This document shows, one piece after another, positions 18,055-27,478 of a DNA stretch of 64,000 nucleotides. This DNA comes from Lachnospiraceae bacterium (GTDB lineage: Bacteria > Bacillota > Clostridia > Lachnospirales > Lachnospiraceae): contig JAFSBX010000061.1 of the NCBI GenBank assembly GCA_017437065.1, forward strand, positions 81,587-145,586. Direction: 5' to 3'. Below the pieces are notes generated by a model. That model did not search any database. It had not been told where the DNA came from and saw only the letters and a list, made by a program, of their open reading frames with translations. The position numbers and the translations under genes are program-made. Position 1 is the stretch's first letter; every line of letters starts with the position of its first letter.

Positions 18055-18098
18055 GGGCAGAAAGCATTCTTAATGTTTCTTAAGAACACTTCCTACCC
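18055..18098 (-). other. 18-bp stem hairpin between the tube gene and the 123-aa gene
   Basis: The transcript would form an uninterrupted 18-bp stem (GGGUAG arm against CUGCCC arm, several G-U pairs) with an 8-nt loop. No U-run follows, so it is not a standard intrinsic terminator. It lies just downstream of the two genes needed in highest copy (sheath and tube). A 3' mRNA stabiliser or a partial attenuator would fit. Confidence 0.8.
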
Positions 18099-18133
18099 AT
18101 TCTTAATCATATTAATTTAATGCATACGACTGA

Positions 18134-18592
18134 TTATGAACCGCTTACAACCTTAGAAATGCTGTAGCATACTAATTCAATGCTTTCAAATGCAATTTCA
18201 GAGGAACTTGCATTGAAATCCGGTGCTGTATATTTGCTTGGCCATGCCTTTTCCAGTTTCCAGCTTGCAAGTACTGTGCTGTTTGCATCATCATACAATT
18301 CAATTGTTACGTCTTTTTCTCTATCTGCATCCTTTAAAGAACCATCAGAAATTCCCATAACCCAATCATAGAATGTTGTAGATGCTGTCATACCCCATTT
18401 TAAAGTAACATTTCCATATTTTGTTAAACCGGGGTATTTTCTTGGAGAGTTGATTGCATCATCTCCCTCTCTGTATTCAATAACGTCAACTGTTGCATCA
18501 AATCCGCTTACTTCAGAAAAAGATGCTGAATCAGCTCCTGCCACGTTGACTTTATAGTTATATTTTTTAAATGGGTAATTTGCTGCTGCCAT
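18134..18592 (-). CDS. Main tail tube protein (gp19/Hcp-like)
   Basis: This 152-aa protein has the gp19-type tube signature: FKKYNYKVNVAGADSASFSE, then a VIEYREGDD loop, KYPGLTKYGNVTLKWGM (about residues 64-80), and a terminal strand EIAFESIELVCYSI. It forms the stacked hexameric inner tube. It follows the sheath gene after 29 nt, the canonical CIS order. Length is normal. Confidence 0.95.
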   Translation of the reverse strand: MAAANYPFKKYNYKVNVAGADSASFSEVSGFDATVDVIEYREGDDAINSPRKYPGLTKYGNVTLKWGMTASTTFYDWVMGISDGSLKDADREKDVTIELYDDANSTVLASWKLEKAWPSKYTAPDFNASSSEIAFESIELVCYSISKVVSGS

Positions 18593-18621
18593 TTATTTTA
18601 TTCCTCCATTCCTGTTATCAA

Positions 18622-20340
18622 TTATTCTTCTTCCATCATCTGTGTAATTCTGAAGATTACAAATTCTGCCGGTCTGCTTGGTGCTACACCGATTTCACAA
18701 ATCAAACGTCCATTCAGAATATCATTCTGGCTCATTGTATCGCGTCCTACGTTAACAAAGTATGCCTGACCCTCTGTTTCACCTACCAATGCTCCTGCTC
18801 TCCACATATCGCGAAGGAAAGAACTGATTGTAGAGTTAACACGTGTCCAAAGGAATGTATCATTTGGTTCAAATACTGCCCAACTTGTGTTTGCTTTAAT
18901 ACTTTCTTCAAGGTAGATAAAAAGTCTTCTTACGTTGACATATTTCCATAAAGTATTGGAGGAACATGTTCTCGCACCCCATACACGGATTCCCTGTCCC
19001 GGAAGTGTACGAATTAAGTTTACACCTGCCGGATTCAAAATATCCTGTTCAGCTTTGTTGTATAAGCAGCTTAATCCGATTGCATTATAAATTACCTCGT
19101 TAGCCGGAGCTTTATGTACTCCTCTTTCAGCATCGCTTCTTGCGTAAATACCGCAGATTGCTCCTGAAGGTGGAATATATGCCGGTTTTTTGTTTAAAGA
19201 GTCATAAATCTGAACCCATGGATGATACATAGCTGCATAATCAGAATCAATTTTTTCTCTACATGCCAATGCATCCTGTGGTTTTGTTACCTCCAACGGA
19301 AGATCCAATACTGCAAAACGGCTTCCAAGATTTGCACACTGTGCACATAAAGCTAACTGTACTGCCGGTCTTGTCACACCGGGAATAGCCATAATGCTTA
19401 CATTGTTTAATTCAACAAAAGATGCTAAACCTGTTCTTTTACCAGGACCATTGTCTACACCCATGAAGATATCATCAGTAATTCCTTTTTTGCTACCATC
19501 ATTACCTTCTGAAAGACGAACAATTGCTTTCTGGCTATCTGCCTTATCTGTAAAGATAGAATAAATAGCAACCGGTTCTGCAGGTTCTACAGCGTCTACA
19601 TCCACTACCTGTGATCTTGACAAAGCTTTACCAATAAAGCTTGCACTGGATTCATTTAAAGTTACTTTCTCATATACTTCAATAGTATCTTTATAACGAA
19701 TTTCCAAATTACATTCACATGTAACAAACTGCTTTTTAGGAACAACATTCTTATCAACCATGTCTTCCTTTAATGCTGTTGCAAGTGTAATTTTGTCATC
19801 CTGCACACTTGTAACCTTTGTATAAGCAACTGCTTTTCCGTTTACAACTGCTGCAACAGTATCTCCGGCTGTAAATCCGCTTGCATTGGATAAAGTATAA
19901 GTCTTTACTCCATCTGCTCCATCTACAGTTTCCAATACAGCAGCTTTTCCCTTTGTAGACGGAGTAGCTGTAATTGTAATTTCATTTCCCCATTTTCCAG
20001 GATTTTTCGCTTTAAAACTTACTGTTCCAAGTTTTAATGAAGCACTCCTTGCATCCGCCGGTACAACACGCATTACATAACATCTTGTTCCACCATTTGC
20101 AAAAAACTGCTCTACACTATAAGCAAGATAACGGAATTCACCATGTGTACTTTCTGATAAATAACCACCAAATTTACGTGTAAAATCTGCAAAACTTGAG
20201 ACAAATTCCGGTGTACCGATTACATTACCTTTTTCTGCCATTCCAACGAATCCGGCTGTAGATGTTCCTACTCCTTCCATAGGTCTGAGACCTGATTCAA
20301 ATTCCTCCACATATACTCCGGGAGATAAATACTCTGCCAT
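18622..20340 (-). CDS. Contractile tail sheath protein
   Basis: This 572-aa protein has the classic sheath N-terminus (LSPGVYVEEFESG, then TSTAGFVGMAEKG) and C-terminal core (FLRDMWRAGALVGE, a VNVGRDTMSQNDILNGRLI segment, then RPAEFVIFRI). It polymerises around the tube and contracts to drive it outward. Only one sheath gene is present, against three in Afp. A variable insertion (about residues 130-270) probably forms the outer sheath domain. AAAGGAGG precedes the start. Confidence 0.96.
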   Translation of the reverse strand: MAEYLSPGVYVEEFESGLRPMEGVGTSTAGFVGMAEKGNVIGTPEFVSSFADFTRKFGGYLSESTHGEFRYLAYSVEQFFANGGTRCYVMRVVPADARSASLKLGTVSFKAKNPGKWGNEITITATPSTKGKAAVLETVDGADGVKTYTLSNASGFTAGDTVAAVVNGKAVAYTKVTSVQDDKITLATALKEDMVDKNVVPKKQFVTCECNLEIRYKDTIEVYEKVTLNESSASFIGKALSRSQVVDVDAVEPAEPVAIYSIFTDKADSQKAIVRLSEGNDGSKKGITDDIFMGVDNGPGKRTGLASFVELNNVSIMAIPGVTRPAVQLALCAQCANLGSRFAVLDLPLEVTKPQDALACREKIDSDYAAMYHPWVQIYDSLNKKPAYIPPSGAICGIYARSDAERGVHKAPANEVIYNAIGLSCLYNKAEQDILNPAGVNLIRTLPGQGIRVWGARTCSSNTLWKYVNVRRLFIYLEESIKANTSWAVFEPNDTFLWTRVNSTISSFLRDMWRAGALVGETEGQAYFVNVGRDTMSQNDILNGRLICEIGVAPSRPAEFVIFRITQMMEEE

Positions 20341-20394
20341 TTTAAAATCCTCCTTTTAAGATAAATAAATATATAAAACTTATATATAACTAAA

Positions 20395-20781
20395 TTATGG
20401 AACCATTGTTTTTGTCTGCCCGGGATTCATTATTTGAATTACTCCCGCATAAGCACACATACATTTACAAGTCTGGTTCAATGCCGGCTTACCTCCTATT
20501 AATACAGTTGGTGAACCGGGCACCCATGTACCTGCAATCACAGGAACACAAGGTTGAGGTGTAAGCACCCCTGCTGCTGCACTTGTGGCCGCAGCTACCG
20601 TTGGATTTGCCATAGATGAGCACATGCCAAAAGGCATAATATTGGTATTTGGAATACAATCCCCAATATTTGCAGCCGGTGTACCAGAAAGTACTCTGGA
20701 TGCAGGCGGTACTACTAAAGTAGATGGTGCCATACCAAAACTGCACATCATTGTTGCCCCATTAGCAACCAACATTGACAT
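20395..20781 (-). CDS. DUF4280 PAAR-like spike tip protein
   Basis: This 128-aa protein (MSMLVANGATMMCSFGMAPS at the start) fits the DUF4280 PAAR-like family, which caps VgrG spikes and sharpens the tip. Conserved Gly/Pro/Cys positions include CSFG near the N-terminus, CVPVIAGTW in the middle and CKCMCAY near residue 110, likely metal ligands. I place the start at the ATG at 20781 because AAAGGAG lies 7 nt upstream; a longer TTG-initiated frame would swallow that site and is unlikely. It lies between the sheath and the 229-aa gene. Confidence 0.88.
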   Translation of the reverse strand: MSMLVANGATMMCSFGMAPSTLVVPPASRVLSGTPAANIGDCIPNTNIMPFGMCSSMANPTVAAATSAAAGVLTPQPCVPVIAGTWVPGSPTVLIGGKPALNQTCKCMCAYAGVIQIMNPGQTKTMVP

Positions 20782-20800
20782 ATTCTGACTCCTTTCCGCC

Positions 20801-21490
20801 TTAAGTATCCACAACTTTTGTCACAACGTTAATCTGGTCTTCCGTTCCTTCTGCCACAGGTAGTACATAATTGCCTTCCCCATCAGCATATGTCCGGTAT
20901 ACTCTGAATAGCTTGTCCCCTTTATTATGAACCTTACACAGCCTTTCAGATATCAGATAATCGTTTACTCCGGATTTCTCCGTAATCACAAATACCTCCA
21001 GGTCTTTTCCTTCCCCCAGACCAAAAACCCGTCCGGGCAATTTTTCTTTATGATAGCCGGCTAGCTCTAATACTGTCATGGATTCGATATCTTTTACAGA
21101 CTTCAGCATATAGCCACTGTCCACACTGCTGATACCATATACCATGAAAGGCATCCCCGGTTTAGGTGGTGTTATCTTACCGCAACATAAACTGCAACGA
21201 TAAGGAAATTTTCCACCCGGTTTATGATATAGCCTTACATCCACTACAGGATATGCAGGATCAAGCTCCCTTTGATTAATCAGAACCTCACCCGGAAAAT
21301 AATCTTTAGCCTCAATACGCAAAACGCAGGGGCATTCCATAGGTTCCATAAAGAGATACAATCCTTCTTCCTTATAAATTGTAGAGATAAGACGTCCATC
21401 CATTTGGAAAATGCATGATGTTTTACCGACTATTTTTCCGGTAAAATCATCAATCAATCGAAGTGCAAAGGATAGCTTATGTCTAATCAT
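20801..21490 (-). CDS. Conserved CIS-locus protein, beta-rich, unknown function
   Basis: This 229-aa protein has an N-terminal beta-sandwich-like part (about residues 1-90, containing ALRLIDDFTGKIVGKTS and LRIEAKDYFPGEVLINQREL) resembling the small Ig-like domains encoded beside DUF4255 genes in CIS loci. A CSLCCGK cysteine cluster follows near residue 100, then a second beta-rich half. It overlaps the DUF4255 gene by 4 nt and precedes the PAAR-like gene. The neighbourhood suggests a cap or tip accessory role; no enzymatic motif is seen. Confidence 0.7.
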   Translation of the reverse strand: MIRHKLSFALRLIDDFTGKIVGKTSCIFQMDGRLISTIYKEEGLYLFMEPMECPCVLRIEAKDYFPGEVLINQRELDPAYPVVDVRLYHKPGGKFPYRCSLCCGKITPPKPGMPFMVYGISSVDSGYMLKSVKDIESMTVLELAGYHKEKLPGRVFGLGEGKDLEVFVITEKSGVNDYLISERLCKVHNKGDKLFRVYRTYADGEGNYVLPVAEGTEDQINVVTKVVDT

Positions 21491-22065
21491 CCTCTTCCTC
21501 CTCTGAATTGTGTAGTACCAAATTCTGCATCCACAACTCTTGTAAAACTACTAATCTTACGTGACGACAGCAATACCGGTGCCACTGAGAAATATACTGC
21601 CAATTGATATGGTGTCGATAATACTGACCACAACTTACTCTTTTCTTCAAAACTCATCGTCTGGAAAGTAATTGTTATTCCCATATCGTCCTCATCCGCT
21701 GTCGTTTCCGGCAAAATCGGATAATCCATCAATATCTGCATTACCCTGCCTAATATTCTCTGTTCATTTTCTGCATCCACTGTTAATTGGGATTTCGAAT
21801 TAATATATAACGCATAATATAAGTTTAATGGCTTCGGTGGAAGCTGTCGTTGTGAATGACTAATCCTCACATATTCTGTCTGCCTGTATTCCCTCATTTC
21901 CTGAATGTCATATAAATATAATCCCAATTGAAAATCTGCATTTTTATCAGATGGTACCGTAAGCATAATGGATTCCGGAGATTGAATTAACTCCGGACAA
22001 AGATTGTCCCTCATTGTCTTTAATATTGCATTGCTTACCTCTGAAATTACATTAAAATCTCCCAT
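21487..22065 (-). CDS. DUF4255 tail-terminator/cap protein (Afp16/Pvc16-like)
   Basis: This 192-aa protein begins MGDFNVISEVSNAILKTMRD and contains LGLYLYDIQEMREYRQTEY and RQLPPKPLNLYYALYI, the usual DUF4255 pattern. Afp16 and Pvc16 relatives terminate the tube and sheath at the end opposite the baseplate. I place the start at the ATG at 22065, with GGAGG 7 nt upstream. A longer frame from 22140 would overlap the MORN gene and lacks a good ribosome site. Confidence 0.88.
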   Translation of the reverse strand: MGDFNVISEVSNAILKTMRDNLCPELIQSPESIMLTVPSDKNADFQLGLYLYDIQEMREYRQTEYVRISHSQRQLPPKPLNLYYALYINSKSQLTVDAENEQRILGRVMQILMDYPILPETTADEDDMGITITFQTMSFEEKSKLWSVLSTPYQLAVYFSVAPVLLSSRKISSFTRVVDAEFGTTQFRGGRG

Positions 22066-22093
22066 ATTCACACCTCCATTTCCCGATAATTTC

Positions 22094-23785
22094 TTACTGC
22101 ATACCGGATATTTTATAGTAGTATAGTTTTCCGGCATCATCTATTTGATAACACAACTGATAAGAAAAATCTTTTGTGTCAATCAGTTCTTCATATATGG
22201 CTTGAGCGAAATTAATGTTTTTCACATATGTATAACGATAATTTCTACTTGCCGTTTCAAAAGTGATATTACTGAATGCTGTTGGTGTTCTTCTTCTTAT
22301 TTTTTCAATTGCAATACAATCTGACAGTTCAGTCACTCCATTTACTGCAATATATTCCTGTTCTTCCTTAAACGGATTTTTCAAATCATCTTTATAAACA
22401 ACTGTACCTTCTACTTTCACACTTCCCGGATCCATATCACTCTCTGCTACCCACTCGGCATTATTTACATAATAATAAATCTTCTGTTCTTCTGTAATAA
22501 AATCCGTGGGCATATCTTCATCTACTGCTTCATCCTGTGCCTCATTCATCTTATCTACTAATTTATTCAGAGATTCAATCAATTCCTGCGATTCACTTTG
22601 GGACTGTCCCTCTTTGTCTTCTTCTGCTGACTCCATATTCTCAGAACTTTGGGTTGTATCTAAGACTACCGCGTCCCCAACACCTTCCGGCAAATACCAC
22701 CCATTACCTTCACCGGAACCATAATCCTCAGTATCATCTAGAATATCATCTGTAACAATTCTTACAATACAATCCAATTCTAACACCAACTGGGCAGTAT
22801 CATATACATAACAAGTACTATCCGCAGTAAAATAAATCGTTGGATCTTCATAAAACATTTCTCCAATTTCAGCCAATGAAAGGGTAATCAATGATTCATA
22901 TGCAATGTCACCGTCTGCAACAATTCCCGTATAATATGGTCTGCCGGCACTGGTATAGAGCGTCCCCGTCCCTTGAGGACTTCCCATTACAAACTCACCT
23001 TCATACTTTCGAACGCCGTCTTCATAGTAAAGTACTCCTGTTCCATGATATAATCCATTCTGAAAAGTTCCTTCATAAATCAGCTCTCCGGTCTCTCCGT
23101 ATAAAAATCCGGTTCCGCTATAAAATCCGCCAACAAATCCACCTTTATATTGCATCTGTCCTGAAGGATAATATAATATTCCCTCTCCTTCATAAACATT
23201 CTCAACATATTCACCTTCATACCTTAAACTTCCGTCCTGAGCATATTCTTTACCAAGTCCGTTATACGTATTATTGGCGAAATCTCCTTCATAAACCAAC
23301 ACACCGCTTTGGTTATATAAAACTCCTTTTCCTTCACATACACCATTCTTAATATCACCGATATATACCACACTACCATTGGAAGCCTTAATATTCGCTT
23401 TTCCCGAGTATTCAGACAATGCAATGTCGTCATAATCAAAGTAAACATTTGAAACAATACCGGTAGTCGTAGTTACCGGCTTTTCCACCGGTTCTGCTAT
23501 AAAGGAAAAATATGCAAATACTGCAATACAACAAACTACAATAGCCGCTGCAACCAGTTTTTTGGCAATTAACAGCCTGCCTACAGAATAATATTCTTCT
23601 TCCGATTTAGGCTTAATATGAAATAAATCCCTGAATTTCTTTGTGACAGGTTTCAGGATTTTAGTTGCAATCACATTGGTGTTAACCAACATCTGTATCT
23701 TAAGAAAGAAATTTCTTATCGGATTCAACGTGAGTGCTTTCAATCTGGAAACAACTGCCGTCAAAAGCTTCAATAAATATTGCAT
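22094..23785 (-). CDS. Membrane-anchored MORN-repeat protein
   Basis: This 563-aa protein has a basic cytoplasmic N-terminus of about 75 residues, one membrane segment (about residues 77-96, AAAIVVCCIAVFAYFSFI) and then at least seven MORN-type repeats (about residues 128-305; units such as NGVCEGKGVLY, NNTYNGLGKEY, NGLYHGTGVLY). An acidic linker and a beta-rich C-terminal domain follow. By the positive-inside rule the repeats lie outside the membrane. MORN repeats often bind lipids or proteins. The gene sits between the receptor-like gene and the DUF4255 gene, so it may be an envelope anchor for the particle; that is inference. Confidence 0.82.
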   Translation of the reverse strand: MQYLLKLLTAVVSRLKALTLNPIRNFFLKIQMLVNTNVIATKILKPVTKKFRDLFHIKPKSEEEYYSVGRLLIAKKLVAAAIVVCCIAVFAYFSFIAEPVEKPVTTTTGIVSNVYFDYDDIALSEYSGKANIKASNGSVVYIGDIKNGVCEGKGVLYNQSGVLVYEGDFANNTYNGLGKEYAQDGSLRYEGEYVENVYEGEGILYYPSGQMQYKGGFVGGFYSGTGFLYGETGELIYEGTFQNGLYHGTGVLYYEDGVRKYEGEFVMGSPQGTGTLYTSAGRPYYTGIVADGDIAYESLITLSLAEIGEMFYEDPTIYFTADSTCYVYDTAQLVLELDCIVRIVTDDILDDTEDYGSGEGNGWYLPEGVGDAVVLDTTQSSENMESAEEDKEGQSQSESQELIESLNKLVDKMNEAQDEAVDEDMPTDFITEEQKIYYYVNNAEWVAESDMDPGSVKVEGTVVYKDDLKNPFKEEQEYIAVNGVTELSDCIAIEKIRRRTPTAFSNITFETASRNYRYTYVKNINFAQAIYEELIDTKDFSYQLCYQIDDAGKLYYYKISGMQ

Positions 23786-23850
23786 GAGTAATACTCCTTA
23801 AGGCCTTACATAGCACAATTTATTGTATTTACAACATAAATCGCACTTCT

Positions 23851-26544
23851 TTATTCACAACGGAAAATATAATATCTGGCAACCATATCATCAGGATTAT
23901 CCTGCAACACCATAGCAAAAAGATTCTTAGCTTCATACAAGTATCCCTGTTCATAAAGTTTCATTGCTTTTCGGAAATTACTGTCTGTAACTTTTAACAG
24001 ATGTACCTCTCCGGTTTCTCTATCATCATAAAACTCGTAGAAACCACCTTTATTATCTTCTATACCTAGGGTTCCGATGTATCGGTTCTCAAAATCACTT
24101 TCCTTTTCCAGTTCTCTGAAAGTTTGTCCTGTCACTAATAAACGTGAACCAACCTGCCGGAAAGTTTCCTTTTTCTGAAGTATATTTTCCAATTCCGGTG
24201 TGATCAGTACCGGAATATAACGTTCTTCATCTCCACATATTCCCACGAAGATATCCGAACGATGCAACAAGAACATAAGTTCCAGTCTTTCATAATCCTC
24301 TGTGCCTGCATTATAGGCATCCACACTTGCAAGAATAGCCAGTGCTGTACGGATGGCAGAAGCCACGCCCTCTTTACAAATTAACAACATGCTCGAAAGA
24401 TTTGCACTATCCACAATAGGGATTGCATTCTGTTTTACTGCCTGTGTGTTAATCAAATTGAAGAAACGGTTAATTTCTTCTTCTCTCATTTGGAATGAAT
24501 TATTTTCTTCCCTGTTCCTTATCTGTACAGAAAGGACTGCATAACTTCCCTGAATTTTAGACCCCAGATTAAGATTATCCAAATTGTCCCTTCCTAAAAT
24601 TCCAATAATACTTAAAGGCATAAATCTATAATATGTATCACTAAGATTTTGCAAATTCATAATTTGTAAATCAATATCATCTGCCATCTTATTAAATGCC
24701 TGACAGATTCCTGCAAGTTCATCTCTTGTCTCCGGTTCTATACGAATATCTCTGTTACCGTTCGTAAATTTCTCCATTCCTTCCCGAATTTCCGATAATG
24801 GTTGCAAAATCTGCAAAAACATTGCTATCAGCAATATGGATACAACAAATAAAAATACAATACATATCCAAACAAAGTTTTTAACATATGAACTTTGATA
24901 CTCATCCAAAACTGCTGTATAAACTCCGGCTTCATATAAATATACGCTTCGACCTGCCGAACCTCCTACCGGAGTAACACTGACAATTCTTTCTCCATCT
25001 CTATCCTGAATTGTTGCTGTCACAACTTCACCGGATAACGCTGCCTTCTGATAAATATCCTCTAATGCCACATTCATTTTTATACTTATCGGATAAAAGC
25101 AAGGTGTATTTTTGTCAACACCTGTATACAAATCGCCATCCTCAAAATAAACTACTTTAGAATATAATTCCCGTCCTTCTATCTGGTTCGATAAATAATT
25201 ATAATTTTCACTGCTGTAGTCATATGGATATTCCAATGTATCAAAAGACTCCTGTCCAAAAAGCGCTGTCATCATATTACCTTCATCTACAGTCTGCTTC
25301 TCATAGCTTGATACTACAGAATCCCAATAAAAATGATATGCAATAATACCAAATACCGACATAGCCAGTATCATAAGCGGAAGTGCTGCTAATATCAGCT
25401 TTCCCACGATTGTCTTTCCCTTGATGATTCCATAAAATATTCCGAATATAACTAATATCAGAGCAACTGTTACTGCCAAATATGAAAGAAAACTTTCTAA
25501 AAACATAAGTGCCAGTTGACTTATCGGCTTTTCAATGGACTTAATCAGGTAGCCTGTATCATCCTGCAACACAAACAAATTATAACCATTACCGGAACTA
25601 TCCCTTATCACCGACGAAAAATTACTGATATTCGTCATGGACATCATACAAATGTCAGCCGGTGTTATTACCTCTGCCGCTGAAAACGCTGCTGTTCCTT
25701 TCATTTTCACTTCTTCTGATCCATCTGTAAGACTCAGTTTCAGAATATTTCCTGTTTCTGCTTCCTGTGTATATACATATCCTGTTTCTGCAAAAAACAG
25801 ATACAGTGGATACATCAGTACATCTACTTCTCTCGCCGGATACACTTCCTGTACCTGACTTTCTGTAGCATGATATAACTTACCCGAATTAGATATATAA
25901 GCTATATCCGTTCCATTTCCTATTGCCTGATATATTCCTTCTCCTTCAGCAAGCGGATAAATTCTTTCTGATTTTATATTCAGACTTCGGCTGGTTACTT
26001 CTCCAAATTCAAAAACTTTACGTACTGCTTTAGTAGAATCACTGTTAACACCAATTAATGACAACGCACTTCCGTTTGCATTCATCCATTTGTATGACCA
26101 TACCACATGTTCCGTATCCGTTGCATCTTCTGTCTGCACCTGAAGTTCATCCGTAGATATTATTGTAGGAGAGGACAGCCACTTATTAAAATCATAAATA
26201 TATAATTCTTCCTTTACACTATTGCCGGTATCATTTTCACAAGAGCGTAAAAGTACATAAACCTTATTGTCTTCTCCCATGCATGCCGCTTCAACCTTGT
26301 GAAGTAAATCACCTTTTTCTACCGGTATCTTCTTTGATTTACTTATTTTGCCTTCACGATTCACTACCGCAACCGTAATATTCTTTTCATCATACCATGT
26401 TGCAAGAGTATTCCCATCGCTCGCAGCACTTATTGTATAAAATTGATTTATTGGCTGGCTGCTATTATTTACAGTTCCTGTTAAAGCCACTGCCGCAAGT
26501 ATGATTACTGTTATTACAACCATTATTTGCTTAACTTTTTTCAT
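23851..26544 (-). CDS. HAMP receptor with degenerate class III nucleotidyl cyclase domain
   Basis: This 897-aa membrane protein has an N-terminal membrane segment (about 7-24), a beta-rich extracytoplasmic region to about 345, paired membrane segments (about 350-374 and 380-404), a second extracytoplasmic sensor-like region (about 405-555), a final membrane helix (about 555-580), HAMP (about 580-635), then a cyclase-like domain. The latter keeps the entry signature (YRFMPLSIIGILGRDNL, then LNLGSK), but the metal-binding Asp of the usual LFSDIRGFT motif is replaced (LSVQIRN). It is therefore probably inactive as a cyclase. The end resembles the TPR-like tail of such cyclases (EAKNLFAMVLQDNPDD). 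It lies in the CIS operon, suggesting a membrane sensor that talks to the machine. Confidence 0.8.
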   Translation of the reverse strand: MKKVKQIMVVITVIILAAVALTGTVNNSSQPINQFYTISAASDGNTLATWYDEKNITVAVVNREGKISKSKKIPVEKGDLLHKVEAACMGEDNKVYVLLRSCENDTGNSVKEELYIYDFNKWLSSPTIISTDELQVQTEDATDTEHVVWSYKWMNANGSALSLIGVNSDSTKAVRKVFEFGEVTSRSLNIKSERIYPLAEGEGIYQAIGNGTDIAYISNSGKLYHATESQVQEVYPAREVDVLMYPLYLFFAETGYVYTQEAETGNILKLSLTDGSEEVKMKGTAAFSAAEVITPADICMMSMTNISNFSSVIRDSSGNGYNLFVLQDDTGYLIKSIEKPISQLALMFLESFLSYLAVTVALILVIFGIFYGIIKGKTIVGKLILAALPLMILAMSVFGIIAYHFYWDSVVSSYEKQTVDEGNMMTALFGQESFDTLEYPYDYSSENYNYLSNQIEGRELYSKVVYFEDGDLYTGVDKNTPCFYPISIKMNVALEDIYQKAALSGEVVTATIQDRDGERIVSVTPVGGSAGRSVYLYEAGVYTAVLDEYQSSYVKNFVWICIVFLFVVSILLIAMFLQILQPLSEIREGMEKFTNGNRDIRIEPETRDELAGICQAFNKMADDIDLQIMNLQNLSDTYYRFMPLSIIGILGRDNLDNLNLGSKIQGSYAVLSVQIRNREENNSFQMREEEINRFFNLINTQAVKQNAIPIVDSANLSSMLLICKEGVASAIRTALAILASVDAYNAGTEDYERLELMFLLHRSDIFVGICGDEERYIPVLITPELENILQKKETFRQVGSRLLVTGQTFRELEKESDFENRYIGTLGIEDNKGGFYEFYDDRETGEVHLLKVTDSNFRKAMKLYEQGYLYEAKNLFAMVLQDNPDDMVARYYIFRCE

Positions 26545-26561
26545 ATGTCTGTTCCAATCTG

Positions 26562-27455
26562 TTATTCTTCGTCTCCTAAGTAGACTGTACCTATATATTC
26601 CATAGCACTGTACGAAACATTTTTCTGATATGCCCGTTGTACCTTTATACGCATACTAATTTGCCATGCCGCATATACTATAGTAACAGCCACTAAAACA
26701 GTAAGCACTATTCTAAGTGGATTTTTAAAAAGTACTGTTCGTATATTGCGCAACACTTTACGAATTTTCCATATTACCCCCTGCTTGGCAATAGGCTTGT
26801 TTGGCATTCCGCGCAGTTGCGACACTATTTGACCATAAGATAAAAATGAGTGATTTTGAATTTTCATCCAAAAGAGTCTTAATTCATCGGGATAATTTTG
26901 AACCTCTCCCTGAAATTTCTCTTTCCAGGGACGTTCCAAAATACTGAATACGGTTTCTGCAATACAGTCCATATCATTAAATTGTCCTAAATTAAGATCA
27001 TATTCCTGAAAATCCAAAAAATAATTTAATGTCACACTACATTCCCGGTCTATATTTATATTTCTCGGATTCAATAATAACTTACAAATCTGACCTGACA
27101 TGCCCTTCTCGGCAATCACACTAACCAACTGGATTGCCGCCTGACGACATCTTGCAAAATCATACAAATAAATACTGCCAACATTTCCAATCAGATTCTC
27201 AACCTCATACCGGAACACCAATTTTAATTCTTTTCCCATGCTAAAAGAACCAATAAAGTCTTTGCAATGAGAAAACATATTTCCTACGCTCATCTGCTCA
27301 GTAATATACTTACGATACATATCATCTTTTATTGATATCATAGTATAAAACTTTTGCCCATTTTCCTTGACATCTCTGCAAACTGTAATATCATTAATTT
27401 CATTTTTTAATACAACTCTTACATCTTCAAGATGCATATTCAGTGCAGGTATCAC
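26562..27455 (-). CDS. Single-pass membrane protein with pseudokinase-like cytoplasmic domain
   Basis: This 297-aa protein has a cytoplasmic N-terminal domain of about 240 residues, one membrane helix (about 246-264, IVLTVLVAVTIVYAAWQI) and a short external tail. The segment LLNPRNINID followed by VTLNYFLDF resembles a kinase catalytic loop and DFG region in which the catalytic Asp and the DFG motif are lost. The following helical part and order also fit a kinase C-lobe. The layout resembles EssB/YukC of type VII secretion (pseudokinase, membrane helix, external part), although sequence alone does not show homology. It lies 17 nt upstream of the HAMP receptor gene. The membrane topology is secure; the pseudokinase call is tentative. 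Confidence 0.6.
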   Translation of the reverse strand: MIPALNMHLEDVRVVLKNEINDITVCRDVKENGQKFYTMISIKDDMYRKYITEQMSVGNMFSHCKDFIGSFSMGKELKLVFRYEVENLIGNVGSIYLYDFARCRQAAIQLVSVIAEKGMSGQICKLLLNPRNINIDRECSVTLNYFLDFQEYDLNLGQFNDMDCIAETVFSILERPWKEKFQGEVQNYPDELRLFWMKIQNHSFLSYGQIVSQLRGMPNKPIAKQGVIWKIRKVLRNIRTVLFKNPLRIVLTVLVAVTIVYAAWQISMRIKVQRAYQKNVSYSAMEYIGTVYLGDEE

Positions 27456-27478
27456 TTATCTCACCTAATTTCTGATTT

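Noticed and set aside
20341-20394. AT-rich inverted repeat before the sheath gene as a terminator or promoter
   Set aside because: TATATA-type symmetry is weak and no -35/-10 pair or T-run is convincing.
22066-22140. Longer N-terminus for the DUF4255 protein
   Set aside because: It would overlap the MORN gene and includes the GGAGG site; the 22065 start begins at the conserved family sequence.
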